A DNA stretch of 63,194 nt from Bacteroidales bacterium (GTDB lineage Bacteria > Bacteroidota > Bacteroidia > Bacteroidales > ML635J-15), in contig QKHS01000009.1 in NCBI GenBank assembly GCA_003249955.1, positions 1-63,194 of the forward strand. The letters run 5' to 3'. A program made the translations under genes and the position numbers. The notes under the pieces are model-generated. The model saw only the letters and a program-made list of their open reading frames with translations. It did not search any database and had not been told where the DNA came from. This document shows positions 1 through 9,478 of the stretch, one piece after another. Within the stretch, counting starts at the first letter, position 1. Every line of letters begins with the position of its first letter.

Positions 1-329
1 GCTTTTTTATTGTAATATGTGGTAATTGTTTTTGTTGCATTTTGTTTTTTATCAAAAAGGCTCAAAATTTCATGATTTGGCATTATATTCCGGGTACTGT
101 CTCCGGAAGTCAGAGTCGTGTCCTGCCTGAAAGATATCGCTTTTCTATCTTTAAAGACCATAATATGATGATATCCTTTTTTGATCTGATAATCTGAATG
201 TGGTTTTTTTACAGAATCATTATAAAATGAAACCGAGAAAACTTCTCCAATATAAGTAATATGTTTGTTCTGAGCAAAAGTGTGTAAACTAAACAGAACT
301 ACAATTGCAAAAACTAATAGTTTATTCAT
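1..329 (-). CDS. exported protein of unknown function (3' end outside window)
   Basis: An open frame reads leftward from an ATG at 327-329 to the window edge without a stop, so only the N-terminal ~109 residues are visible. It starts with a typical Sec signal peptide (MNKLLVFAIVVLFSLHTFAQ, cleavage likely after TFAQ). The rest is a polar, lysine-rich stretch with no motif I recognise. The next gene upstream is also a small exported protein on the same strand, about 95 bp away. Function unknown; that it is a real gene rests on the signal peptide and the unbroken frame. Confidence 0.6.
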   Translation of the reverse strand, partial: MNKLLVFAIVVLFSLHTFAQNKHITYIGEVFSVSFYNDSVKKPHSDYQIKKGYHHIMVFKDRKAISFRQDTTLTSGDSTRNIMPNHEILSLFDKKQNATKTITTYYNKK

Positions 330-423
330 AAGGCTTTAATTAAAGATGCTCAATAAACAGAAACATAAAAAACCTGGAAATATTGTTTTTACTGTATAAA
401 ATCTGCCTTTTGTACTGTAAATT

Positions 424-909
424 CTAGTCTGTTTGATAAACGGTTTTACGTTTTACGTCAACTTTTAAATTTTCACTGAAAACACCCATATATTGCCACT
501 TAACGGTAAAAATATCTCCGTATGAATCTTTTGTAAAAACCCACCAGGTATAACTGTCCGATTCATTTTTGTAAAGTAAGTGCTCGCCGTTTACCTCTAT
601 CCCGTTATACATGCTGATAGGATTTTGTATGCTGTCATTTACATAGAAATTCAAAAATTCTGATCTGTTTGTAACGCATAAATCAGGAACAGGATGGTCT
701 CCCGTATTTGTAATCTTCAAAATAAAATTAATTACAGGTTCTTTAATGTGATTTTCTTCTCCATAAGGGTCTTCGTAATAAGAAAACGTAACCACAGACT
801 CAATTTTAAAGGATTCTTCCCCGGTTGTCTGATAATTGCTTTGAGAAAAGGCTGTGTTTGTTGAAGCTAAAATCACTAATGCTGCGAGATAAATAAAATA
901 CTGTTTCAT
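424..909 (-). CDS. exported protein of unknown function
   Basis: The start is placed at the ATG at 907-909 because the protein then opens with a clean signal peptide (MKQYFIYLAALVILAS..AFSQ). The longer frame beginning at 957 would bury this signal behind 16 extra residues. The mature part (~140 aa) holds alternating beta-strand-like segments such as 'INFILKITNTGDHPVPDLCV', which resembles small extracellular Ig-like domains (DUF4352 type), but the match is weak. It lies 69 bp downstream of the lipase gene on the same strand and may be cotranscribed with it. No function assigned. Confidence 0.6.
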   Translation of the reverse strand: MKQYFIYLAALVILASTNTAFSQSNYQTTGEESFKIESVVTFSYYEDPYGEENHIKEPVINFILKITNTGDHPVPDLCVTNRSEFLNFYVNDSIQNPISMYNGIEVNGEHLLYKNESDSYTWWVFTKDSYGDIFTVKWQYMGVFSENLKVDVKRKTVYQTD

Positions 910-978
910 AGTTATAATTTTCAGGTCACTCAGATGCAAACCACACAGTAATTTCATACAACAATAAATTTTAATTGA

Positions 979-2082
979 TTATTCATGACTTTGCTTTTCG
1001 GCTAAATAAAGATATGGCTTTAATCTGTGGTGGGTAAATATTTTGTCAGGCTTGTCAGGATAAAGCTGATAATATGCAGAGTCAGGATATAACACAATTA
1101 TATTGCCTGTTCTTACATAATAATTTGATTTTGCATATTCAGGGTTTTGAAATTCAGGCAGAGAGTTTTTTACAAATTTATAAGCTTTTTTACCAAGATA
1201 TTTCTGAAACTGCTTTACTGTCTTATTATTCGGGCGTACTATTTTATTAAAAGCATGTCTCATTGCAATACGCGCAAAAAAACTCTGGTTTTTTAAGGCA
1301 GATTTTATATTTGTGAAAGGATTTGTTTTATTGTAATCATTAATAGTTTGAACAGAAAAAGGCACTTCAGGAACCCAATCGGCTGCATTTACAACATTAT
1401 ATGCCCAACCAGCCTGAGTAAGATATTCATATTCCCGGGCAAAATTTATATTTCCCGGTTTAGGAGCAGCAGAGCAATATGTTTTTAAATTGAAAGCATT
1501 TTTAAAACTTCCGGCATTTTTCTTTAGCCATAAATCAGCCGTTAGTAAATAAGCTATGGCTCCGCCTTGTGAGTGTCCTGTAATAATAAAATCCCTGTAC
1601 CCGTTATTAAGACAAGAATCAATTCTGGATTCAATTTCTGTTTGCATATAGGCCAATGCAATAACCCAGCCGGCATGAACTGCAGATTTAGGGTCAGATG
1701 ATAAATTGTAATTAAAAAAATCAGTTTCGGACAATTGCAGTTTCCCGCTTGCAGGAATCATTGCTGCATAAAAGTTTTCAACCCAGCTTGTGAAATCACC
1801 GACTGTAGCGCGAATACTTACAACCACAAGAGAATCTTCCGAGATCCACAAATCCCATCTGTTTAGCAAACCAACTTCAGGGGAACGAAAATCCAGCTTG
1901 AAACCTTCGGGAAATTCAATTTGCATATCCGTCCAGGGAGTATCAACCTGATAAGCAAGTATGTTAAGCATTTTGATATATTCCGGATATGAAAATCCCG
2001 GTTTAATGTTTTGGGCAATTGCCGGGGTTAAAAGAAATATCCATATGTTTATAACCAAAAGGGATTTTAATTTTTTTCTCAT
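979..2082 (-). CDS. secreted class 3 (alpha/beta-hydrolase) lipase
   Basis: A 367-aa protein with an N-terminal signal peptide (MRKKLKSLLVINIWIFLLTP..AIAQ) and the nucleophile elbow GHSQGG, Ser at about residue 171, typical of the Lipase_3 (fungal lipase-like) family. A candidate catalytic Asp lies in 'VVNAADWVPEVPF' and a candidate His in the C-terminal 'THHRLKPYLYL'; the order Ser-Asp-His is correct for the fold. It probably hydrolyses acylglycerols or related esters outside the cytoplasm. It has no T9SS tail, so periplasmic or outer-membrane-associated location is an inference. The substrate cannot be read from the sequence. Confidence 0.82.
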   Translation of the reverse strand: MRKKLKSLLVINIWIFLLTPAIAQNIKPGFSYPEYIKMLNILAYQVDTPWTDMQIEFPEGFKLDFRSPEVGLLNRWDLWISEDSLVVVSIRATVGDFTSWVENFYAAMIPASGKLQLSETDFFNYNLSSDPKSAVHAGWVIALAYMQTEIESRIDSCLNNGYRDFIITGHSQGGAIAYLLTADLWLKKNAGSFKNAFNLKTYCSAAPKPGNINFAREYEYLTQAGWAYNVVNAADWVPEVPFSVQTINDYNKTNPFTNIKSALKNQSFFARIAMRHAFNKIVRPNNKTVKQFQKYLGKKAYKFVKNSLPEFQNPEYAKSNYYVRTGNIIVLYPDSAYYQLYPDKPDKIFTHHRLKPYLYLAEKQSHE

Positions 2083-2356
2083 TTTAATATTCTTGTTTTA
2101 AATTTTATTTTGAACAAAAGCATTCAATGAAAATAATACACGATGTACAAATTTAATTCTTTTTGTATAAATGATTATTACTTTATTTTTCAAAAAAAGA
2201 AAAAATCTCAGATTATAAAAAAGCAATTATTTGGATTAATAGGTACGGACGTACACAGAGAACAGCCAGATTCTCAGGATTATGCCTGTTCCTGGTTTCA
2301 TGTTTCACGAAAAAACAATCTGCATAAGCACCTAATCAATTACAAAAAACAATTTT

Positions 2357-4495
2357 TTACTCTTTGGTAAAAATTTTACCAATGCCTTTACCCAAAGACT
2401 CAATAGCCTCAATCCCTTTTGCAATAGGTCCGTTTGCCAGATCTTCGAATCTGTCTTTGTAGTAATCCAACTGTTTGGGATAAATTATTATCCTGTTGTT
2501 TTTTGAGAAATACTTCTCGGTTTTTGAGAATATATTGTCCAGATAACTGATATAAGACACTGAATTTTTTCTGGCGGAAACAATTATCAGCAAGTCATCT
2601 TCTGTAATCCTGCGTGAAGGGATAAGAAAGTCTTCCCATTCTTCGAATTGATGAAATTCTGTTTTTACATTGAATTTTTTTTCTTTTACAATGCTCTTTA
2701 AGGCTGTTTCGACTTCTGCTTCGCCAAAATGAATAACAGGCAGGCTTAATTCTGATGCCAGCCTGAAAATTTTATTTGCCCACAGGCTAAAACCTCTTTC
2801 CTTTTCTGCTATAGGAGGTGTTATTAATACAATACGTTTTTGAGAAACCGGATTTCTGTCAAGAGAACATACGAAAATATTTCTGTCCACATTAGTAATA
2901 ATTGAGTCAATTTTCTCTCCTGCAATTTTATTAATGATCCCGGTTTTAGCCGGCCAGCCAATAATAAGGATATCAGCCAGAATCTCTTTTGAAATCCGCG
3001 AAATTCCGCCCACTACATTGTAATCAATTGTTGCAATAACATTAACAGGAGTTTCGGATGCTGCTCCTTGCTGAATATACTCTTCAAGTTTTTCACGTGT
3101 TGATAAAATGTTTATTTCAGCCATCTCATTATTGGGAACTACAGAAAGAACAGTTACCGGATTTGCAGATTTTTTGTTTTTTATCAGAAAAGCAAAATCC
3201 AATAGTTTTGACAGTCCGCTCAGATTTGCAATAGGCAAAAGGATATGTTCACTTCCCATGGCTGTTCTCTGTGGAATAGCATTATCGGTGTCGGAGGTTA
3301 AAAGGATTTTTCTGGAGGCCCGCTCTGTTGCAAATGAAGCCACTATGCATGTGAACAGGATTAATATGATCGTGCCGTTTAAAATATTTTCATCCAGAAT
3401 CCCGGTTTTAAAACCAACGAGAATTACCGCCAGAGTTGCTGCAGCATGTGAAGACGATAATCCGAATATGAGTTGTCGTTGTGCTGCTGAATATTTAAAC
3501 ATTTTTTGTGTAAAAAAGGCTGCCAGCCATTTGCCGAACAGGGCTCCGGATGTTAATACTACTGCAACTATTACAGCATTCCAACCTTTTAATATTACGC
3601 TAACGTCAACAATCATTCCGACTGATATAAGGAAAAAAGGTATAAACAAAGCATTTCCGTTAAATTCTATTCTGTTCATTAATGCAGATGATCTGGGTAT
3701 CAAAGGATTTAGTGCAAGGCCTGCAATAAATGCTCCTATAATCGGTTCAAGACCTGATGTTTCAGCTAAAAAGGCCGCAAAAAACATTACTGCGAGAACA
3801 AAAATATAATGTGCATGTTTTTCACTTTCAAGTTTACGAAAAAACCATCTTGCCACCTTTGGAATCAGAAAAAACATTATAAATAAAAACAAGCAGAAAG
3901 AAATACCAAGTCTTATAAAAAATTCAGTGCTTAAATTGCCGTTGCTATTGCCTATAATTATTGCAAGTATCATCAGAACGGCAGTGTCTGTTAATATTGT
4001 TCCACCAACTGTAATAGCAACAGCCTCGTTTTTTGTTATCCCCATTTTACTTACAATCGGATAAGCAACAAGAGTGTGCGTCGCAAACATACTGGCTGTT
4101 AGCAGACTGGCATTAAAGTTATACCCGAGAAGGTAGTAACATAGAGTAAACCCTATAAGTAAAGGAAGAGAGAATGTAAAAACCCCGAACACAAAACTTT
4201 TGTTGCGGTTTAATCTGAATTGTCCTATGTTCAGATCAAGGCCGGCAATAAACATAATGTATAACATCCCTATTGTTGAGAATAGCTCTACTGCACTGTT
4301 TTTTTCAAGTATGTTAAACCCATGTGGCCCAATAACTACTCCTGAAATTATTAATCCGATTATTCCCGGAATCTTTAATTTTTTAAGCAAAATGGGAGAT
4401 AATAAAATTATCAGCAGTATTAACGAAAACACAAGTACAGGATTCCCTAATGGCAAGGTGAAATCGCTCAGCAAATCTTGAAAAAAACTTTTCAT
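2357..4495 (-). CDS. CPA2-family cation:proton antiporter with C-terminal universal-stress-like domain
   Basis: A 712-aa membrane protein. The first ~390 residues are a Kef/NapA-type Na+/H+ exchanger domain with about 12 hydrophobic segments, including the family-typical 'PGIIGLIISGVVIGPHGFNI' start and 'FIAGLDLNIGQFR'. The last ~300 residues are soluble and look like one or two UspA-like folds ('HILLPIANLSGLSKLLDFAF'), a fusion common in Bacteroidota. It likely exchanges Na+ or K+ for H+ at the inner membrane, with the soluble part sensing or regulating. A second, unrelated antiporter is transcribed divergently from the other side of a 347-bp gap. The ion is not predictable from sequence. 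Confidence 0.85.
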   Translation of the reverse strand: MKSFFQDLLSDFTLPLGNPVLVFSLILLIILLSPILLKKLKIPGIIGLIISGVVIGPHGFNILEKNSAVELFSTIGMLYIMFIAGLDLNIGQFRLNRNKSFVFGVFTFSLPLLIGFTLCYYLLGYNFNASLLTASMFATHTLVAYPIVSKMGITKNEAVAITVGGTILTDTAVLMILAIIIGNSNGNLSTEFFIRLGISFCLFLFIMFFLIPKVARWFFRKLESEKHAHYIFVLAVMFFAAFLAETSGLEPIIGAFIAGLALNPLIPRSSALMNRIEFNGNALFIPFFLISVGMIVDVSVILKGWNAVIVAVVLTSGALFGKWLAAFFTQKMFKYSAAQRQLIFGLSSSHAAATLAVILVGFKTGILDENILNGTIILILFTCIVASFATERASRKILLTSDTDNAIPQRTAMGSEHILLPIANLSGLSKLLDFAFLIKNKKSANPVTVLSVVPNNEMAEINILSTREKLEEYIQQGAASETPVNVIATIDYNVVGGISRISKEILADILIIGWPAKTGIINKIAGEKIDSIITNVDRNIFVCSLDRNPVSQKRIVLITPPIAEKERGFSLWANKIFRLASELSLPVIHFGEAEVETALKSIVKEKKFNVKTEFHQFEEWEDFLIPSRRITEDDLLIIVSARKNSVSYISYLDNIFSKTEKYFSKNNRIIIYPKQLDYYKDRFEDLANGPIAKGIEAIESLGKGIGKIFTKE

Positions 4496-4842
4496 TAAAA
4501 TATAATTATAATATCATAGAAGTTGGTTTGTAAGGTTTTTCATCAAGAGCGTTGTCCTCATGATTTTGTGAAAATTACAAACTTTTTATTTTATCAAAAG
4601 TAAATATTTATTTCTTATTACAGATTGTTTATTTAAATAAAGTAAAGTGGTAAAATTTTTTTTATGATTAAAACATAATACAAAATTTTTTCCTTAAACG
4701 CTGAATTAAAGTTGAATTTTTATTTAACATAAATATTTATTATACCGTTAATTTTATTTCGTGTCATAATTGAAGATATTCTTTACCTTAAAATGTACTT
4801 AAAATATTATCTTTGTCTTCTGTTAAATCAAAATATGTTGAA
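4496..4842. other. divergent intergenic region between two antiporter genes
   Basis: A 347-bp, very AT-rich region with no convincing ORF. It must hold promoters for both divergent antiporter genes. The only element I can point to is the TATCTTTG -7 motif at 4808-4815 for the plus-strand gene. No clear hairpin or riboswitch was seen. Confidence 0.5.
4808..4815 (+). promoter_or_regulatory. Bacteroidota -7 promoter element (TATCTTTG)
   Basis: Exact match to the Bacteroidota consensus TAnnTTTG, 27 bp before the ATG of the antiporter gene. No good -33 TTTG is present at the expected 19-21 bp. The element overlaps the TTG at 4813, which argues that the TTG is not the start codon. Confidence 0.5.
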
Positions 4843-6150
4843 ATGACTCTTACAATAATAATAATAGTTTGCACACTTTTGCTTATTGCTTATGTGTTCG
4901 ACCTGACTGCTTCAAAAACAAAAATTCCTTCTGTAATTTTATTGCTTATTTTAGGATATGGCTCTCGTCAGATTGCAAATATTATTGGTGTTAATGTGCC
5001 GGATTTATCATCGTTTTTAACAATCTTCGGAACTGTAGGACTTATCCTTATCGTTTTGGAAGGAGCCATCGATCTGGAATTAAACAGATCAAAGCTTCCT
5101 GTTATAGGGAAATCGGTTTTGATAGCTTTTGTTCCTATTGTTATAATGGGTTTATTACTCGCACTTATTTTCAGCCTTTTTAATGATGCTTCGTACAGGG
5201 TAAACCTTCTTAATCTTATTCCCCTATGTGTTATAAGCAGTGCTATAGCAATTCCAAGTGTAAAACATCTCTGCAAAAGGAATAAGGAGTTCATTATTTA
5301 CGAAAGCAGTATGTCAGATATACTGGGAGTTTTGTTTTTTACATTTTTAATGACTCAGGAGACCATTACAATTGCTTCTTTCGCACATTTTGGCGGACAG
5401 ATTCTGATTATGTTTCTTATTTCATTTATAGCAACAATAGTATTGGTAATCCTGCTCAGCAAGGTTAGGAATCATATAAAATTTGCCCCCATAATAATTC
5501 TTATAATTCTGATTTATGCTGTTGCAGAGGTGTACGAATTACCTGCGCTTATTTTTATTTTTATTTTCGGATTATTTTTGGGAAATATTAAAAAGGTTGA
5601 AAGGCTAAAACCAATACAAAGATTACACCCTGTTACTCTCTATCAGGAGGTACATAAATTCAGGGAACTCGTTAACGAAGGGGCTTTTCTTATACGGTCA
5701 ATGTTTTTCCTTATTTTCGGATTTTTAATTGAAACATCGGAATTAATTAATGGTGAAACATTTTTATATGCACTTATGGTTGTTGCTGTAATTTTCGGAC
5801 TTAGATTTTTGATTCTCAAAGTAATGAAAATGCCGGTGGACCCTCTTTTGTATATAGCTCCGAGAGGACTGATAACGATATTACTCTTTCTTTCAATACC
5901 TGCTGCCCAGGCAATCCCGCAGATAAGCAGGTCTTTGATTATTCAGGTGATTGTTTTAACTGCCATAATTCTTATGGTTGGACTTGTTACAAGCAAATCC
6001 GGAGACAATAATGCTGTTCAGGATACTGATGATTCTGACGATAATACAGACATTGAGCCGGATCATGATGCTGTGGAGAATGACGGACTTGTAGAAATTG
6101 TCAACAATTCCGGGTCATTATCAGATGATGAAAAAGATTATTTGGATTAA
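4843..6150 (+). CDS. CPA1-like sodium/proton antiporter
   Basis: A 435-aa polytopic protein with about 11-12 hydrophobic segments. Segments such as 'KIPSVILLLILGYGSRQIAN', 'LEGAIDLELNRSKL' and 'APRGLITILLFLSIP' fit the monovalent cation:proton antiporter superfamily. The tail is strongly acidic (QDTDDSDDNTDIEPDHD), which may be a cytoplasmic regulatory region. I start it at the ATG at 4843; an earlier in-frame TTG at 4813 lies inside a promoter-like TATCTTTG. It is followed after 13 bp by the transglutaminase-like gene, probably in one transcript. Transported ion unknown. Confidence 0.82.
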   Translation: MTLTIIIIVCTLLLIAYVFDLTASKTKIPSVILLLILGYGSRQIANIIGVNVPDLSSFLTIFGTVGLILIVLEGAIDLELNRSKLPVIGKSVLIAFVPIVIMGLLLALIFSLFNDASYRVNLLNLIPLCVISSAIAIPSVKHLCKRNKEFIIYESSMSDILGVLFFTFLMTQETITIASFAHFGGQILIMFLISFIATIVLVILLSKVRNHIKFAPIIILIILIYAVAEVYELPALIFIFIFGLFLGNIKKVERLKPIQRLHPVTLYQEVHKFRELVNEGAFLIRSMFFLIFGFLIETSELINGETFLYALMVVAVIFGLRFLILKVMKMPVDPLLYIAPRGLITILLFLSIPAAQAIPQISRSLIIQVIVLTAIILMVGLVTSKSGDNNAVQDTDDSDDNTDIEPDHDAVENDGLVEIVNNSGSLSDDEKDYLD

Positions 6151-6163
6151 TTTGTCATAATAC

Positions 6164-8812
6164 ATGAAAAAGGTAGCATGTTTTTTGGGTTTGTGTGTGG
6201 TTTTTGTTTCGTGTTTTAAACCTGCTCCGGTACGTGATAAAGCGTCATTGGAGAATGATTATTTAAGCAAAAAAGCAATATTAATTAACCAGAATGAATC
6301 GTTTTTTGCAAAGCTTGATGATGTTAAGTCTGATTCTGTAAAAACAAAATATCTGAAGTTTATCCTGGCATATATGCCGCTCTGCGATTTTGCAGACAAT
6401 GAATTTGAATTTTTTGAACGTGAAGTTGATTTTGCAATTCTGACTAAAACAACTTTCCCGTGGACAAAAGATGTTCCTGAAGATATTTTTATGCATTATG
6501 TTTTACCACCCCGTGTAAATAATGAAAATCTGGATACAGCCAGAATGGTGTTTTACCGGGAACTCAGAGACAGGTTGTTGCCTATGAATCTGAGCATGGC
6601 AGAAGCGGCGCTGGAAGTTAATCACTGGTGTCACGAAAAAGTTGTTTACCGCGGAACGGACGAAAGGACGATTTCGCCCCTTGCTGCAGTAAGTTCCGGA
6701 TTCGGAAGGTGCGGGGAGGAGTCAACTTTTGTAGTAACAGCTTTGCGGGCAGCCGGAATCCCGGCACGTCAGGTTTATACCCCGCGCTGGGCTCATACCG
6801 ACGATAATCATGCATGGGTAGAAGTGTGGATTGACGGAGAATGGAAGTTCCTGGGAGCCTGTGAACCGGCGCCGGTTCTTAACACAGGCTGGTTTGCCGT
6901 GCCTGCTACCAGAACAATGCTTATTCATACAAAGCAATTCGGACAGCCTGACTATAAGAATAAGAATTTCTTGTCATCCACAAATAACTATACATGGATA
7001 AATGCAATAAAAACTTACGCCCCTGCTAAAAAACTGATTGTTGTTGTTCTTAACGAAAATAACATTCCTGTATGGCAGGCCGATGTGCAGTTTCAATTGT
7101 ATAATTATGCCGAATTGTATCCGCTTTATGTCACGAAGACCGGTTTTGCAGGCACTGCCGGATTTGAGACAGGCTATGGAAGCCTGGAGGTGTATGTGTC
7201 ATATAACGGTAAATTTACAAGTCGTACAATTGATCCTGAGCAGAAAGGGATTGTGAAAATTATTCTTAAAGATGAAAACACTTATCCTGCAGAAGAAAGT
7301 TTTTATATGCCGCCTGTTGCAGGTAAAGTAATGCAGATTGATCCGGAAGCTGAAAGACGAAATGCAGAAAGGCTTAAGGAAGAAGATAAGATAAGAGCAG
7401 AGTCTGAATCTGATTTTTATGATGAGTTTAAAGCAAAAGAATTTGTAAAAACCTTTGATTATCCTGATGAAGTAAAAGATTTCCTTATTAATAGCAGAGG
7501 GAATTGGTTTGAGATTGAAAGTTTTCTTATCGAATATTCTTACAAGGACATGAGACGCGAAGCTGTGAGTATGTTGTCATTACTTCCCGAAAAAGACCTG
7601 CGTGATACCAAAGCAGATATTTTAACAGAACATCTCGATTTTGCTTTGAAATTTAAAAATCCTGAACTTCCTGATTCAATTTTTAAGCAATTTGTTATGT
7701 ATCCGCGTGTAGCTTTCGAGATGTTAAAACCTTACCGTCAATTACTTCTTTCAGATCTCGATAGTGTGCAAATAATTGATTTCAGGAATGACCCGGAAAA
7801 AGTTATAGCTTTTATACAGTCTGTTATTTCTACAGAAGCCGGAACTTTTAATAAAAAGATATCCTGTGACGATCTGAATGCTTACAAGGTGCCATTAACT
7901 CCTGCAGGGGTTCATAAGCTTAAGCTTGCAGATTCAAACTCACTGATGATTTATTATGTGGCCTTTTTCAGGACTCTCGGCATTCCGGCAAGAATAGACT
8001 TTGCTTCAAACACTGCTCAATATTATCGTAACGGTGTATGGAATGATGTTATGTCAGGAAGCAACAATGGAGCTGAAACTGTGAAACGTTCAAAATTATA
8101 TTTTGAAGCAGGAGATTCTTCCCGTGAGTTAAAATACCGTATTCATTTTTCGCTTGCAAGACTTGATAATGCTGTTTTTAAAACAGTGGATCTTGGTTGG
8201 GAAATTCCGATATCAGAATTTGCAAACGGAATCGATTTGCCTGTAGGAGAGTATATGCTGCTCACATCGATAAGAAATGAGGATGGCAGTGTTAATGTGA
8301 AACGAAAATATTTTGAACTTAATGAGAATACAAGTCTGAGTATAAAAGTCAGTCTTCCGGACAGTAATACATCGGGTTATGAGGTGAAACCCTTTAATCA
8401 TTCAGGAATTCTGGACCGGAATCAAAGCCCTGTAAATTCTTCAACACTTATTGCAAAAGATAAATTTGTTGTTTTTTGTTGGCTTGATCCGGAGAAAGAA
8501 CCTTCAAAACACATTGTGCGGGATCTGAATCCTATGCTTAGTGAACTTGAGTTAAACAATATCTCGGTTATTTATCTTGTAAATACTCAGAACTTTAACC
8601 CTGTCGATTTTGGCTATCCTGCCGGTATTAAGTTTTATTACGATAAAGATTTTGCACTCCTGAACATGAATACTCCGTGTAAAATATCGGGTGAAGGACG
8701 TGTGCTGCCCCGGATAATGCTTGTTGATTCCGGCTCAAAATCGGTTTTTTCTTCCGAAGGATATACAATTGCGGTTGGGGAGATGTTGATAAATGCTGTG
8801 AGTGCAAAATAA
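6164..8812 (+). CDS. lipoprotein with transglutaminase-like domain, a second degenerate copy, and a thioredoxin-like C-terminus
   Basis: An 882-aa protein with a lipobox (VFVSC, Cys17), so probably a lipoprotein. Residues ~145-240 form a transglutaminase/papain-like core: Cys183 in GFGRCGEES and His216 in DNHAWVEVW, followed by 'EWKFLGACEP'. Residues ~575-640 repeat the same pattern ('SLMIYYVAFFRTLGIPARI' then 'YRNGVWNDV'), but the Cys position holds Ser/Asn, so the second copy looks inactive. Residues ~340-370 resemble a carboxypeptidase-regulatory-like Ig segment. The last ~115 residues ('FVVFCWLDPEKEPSKH') look like a thioredoxin fold. It may act as a protease or amidase on the cell surface or in the periplasm; the substrate is unknown. 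Downstream of an antiporter gene by 13 bp. Confidence 0.8.
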   Translation: MKKVACFLGLCVVFVSCFKPAPVRDKASLENDYLSKKAILINQNESFFAKLDDVKSDSVKTKYLKFILAYMPLCDFADNEFEFFEREVDFAILTKTTFPWTKDVPEDIFMHYVLPPRVNNENLDTARMVFYRELRDRLLPMNLSMAEAALEVNHWCHEKVVYRGTDERTISPLAAVSSGFGRCGEESTFVVTALRAAGIPARQVYTPRWAHTDDNHAWVEVWIDGEWKFLGACEPAPVLNTGWFAVPATRTMLIHTKQFGQPDYKNKNFLSSTNNYTWINAIKTYAPAKKLIVVVLNENNIPVWQADVQFQLYNYAELYPLYVTKTGFAGTAGFETGYGSLEVYVSYNGKFTSRTIDPEQKGIVKIILKDENTYPAEESFYMPPVAGKVMQIDPEAERRNAERLKEEDKIRAESESDFYDEFKAKEFVKTFDYPDEVKDFLINSRGNWFEIESFLIEYSYKDMRREAVSMLSLLPEKDLRDTKADILTEHLDFALKFKNPELPDSIFKQFVMYPRVAFEMLKPYRQLLLSDLDSVQIIDFRNDPEKVIAFIQSVISTEAGTFNKKISCDDLNAYKVPLTPAGVHKLKLADSNSLMIYYVAFFRTLGIPARIDFASNTAQYYRNGVWNDVMSGSNNGAETVKRSKLYFEAGDSSRELKYRIHFSLARLDNAVFKTVDLGWEIPISEFANGIDLPVGEYMLLTSIRNEDGSVNVKRKYFELNENTSLSIKVSLPDSNTSGYEVKPFNHSGILDRNQSPVNSSTLIAKDKFVVFCWLDPEKEPSKHIVRDLNPMLSELELNNISVIYLVNTQNFNPVDFGYPAGIKFYYDKDFALLNMNTPCKISGEGRVLPRIMLVDSGSKSVFSSEGYTIAVGEMLINAVSAK

Positions 8813-8818
8813 CAGTGT

Positions 8819-9334
8819 TTATGTTTTCTTTACTCTTTTCATCAGCTCTTTGAACCAGTAAGTATATTCTTCAGGATTTTCTTCCAGATCTTTTCTAAGT
8901 ACATCAGGGTGTATCCACCTGAAATTATCAACTTCTTCAGGATTTGGCTCAGGGGTTCCGTTCCATTTTCCGAAAAACACATGATCAATTTCGTTTTCAC
9001 ATAAACCGTTGTTAAATTCTATCCGGTAATGAAAAGAAAACTGAAATTTCAGATCACAGTCAAAACCCATTTCATCTTTTAGTCTTTCATGTATATATGT
9101 TTCAAAGTCGCAGTCTTCAACCAGATGAGAACAACATGTGTTTGTCCATAAGCCAGGAGAATGGTATTTTTTAAGAGCCCTTCTCTGTAGAAGAATTTCA
9201 TGTTTATCATTAAACACCAAAACAGAAAATGCACGATGCAAAAGTCCCATTTCGTGAACTTCCTGCTTATTTGCAAAACCGGTGATTTCATCGGCTTCGC
9301 TTACTAACGCTATTTCCCTGTTTTCGTTGCTCAT
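8819..9334 (-). CDS. idi: isopentenyl-diphosphate delta-isomerase, type I
   Basis: A 171-aa Nudix-fold protein matching type I IPP isomerase along its whole length. It converts isopentenyl diphosphate to dimethylallyl diphosphate in the cytoplasm, the step that supplies the primer for isoprenoid chains. The family's catalytic Cys is Cys68 in NTCCSH, and the second active-site acid is the Glu in ENEIDHVFFG. The Nudix-type helix reads 'HERLKDEMGFDCD'. Length is normal (~175 aa). It is convergent with the transglutaminase gene, 6 bp apart, and lies downstream of pgi on the same strand. Confidence 0.95.
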   Translation of the reverse strand: MSNENREIALVSEADEITGFANKQEVHEMGLLHRAFSVLVFNDKHEILLQRRALKKYHSPGLWTNTCCSHLVEDCDFETYIHERLKDEMGFDCDLKFQFSFHYRIEFNNGLCENEIDHVFFGKWNGTPEPNPEEVDNFRWIHPDVLRKDLEENPEEYTYWFKELMKRVKKT

Positions 9335-9365
9335 TTTATAAATGCCAGAAGTGTCTAAAATATTT

Positions 9366-9471
9366 AGAGTACTTAGAATATTTAGAGTTATTGAATAGTA
9401 TGGTTTTTAATTAAACTTTTCCGTTTCTAACTTTAGCTCAATTTAAGTACTTTAAATACTCTAAGTACTTT
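9366..9471. repeat. imperfect inverted repeat in the pgi-idi gap
   Basis: Two 23-bp arms, 9366-9388 and 9449-9471, are complementary except at three positions, with a 60-bp spacer. Each arm is itself built from repeated TTTAGAGT/AAGTACTT words. All three differences are A/G changes, so an RNA could still pair through G-U. It sits between the pgi stop and the idi start. Confidence 0.65.
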
Positions 9472-9478
9472 ACTTTCC

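Noticed and set aside
2143-2370. A 75-aa plus-strand ORF between the lipase and antiporter genes
   Set aside because: Atypical composition, no signal or family motif, and its end runs into the antiporter gene on the other strand.
3108-3809. A 233-aa plus-strand ORF antisense to the CPA2 antiporter
   Set aside because: It is the mirror of a clearly coding membrane protein and has no recognisable motif; it is a shadow frame.
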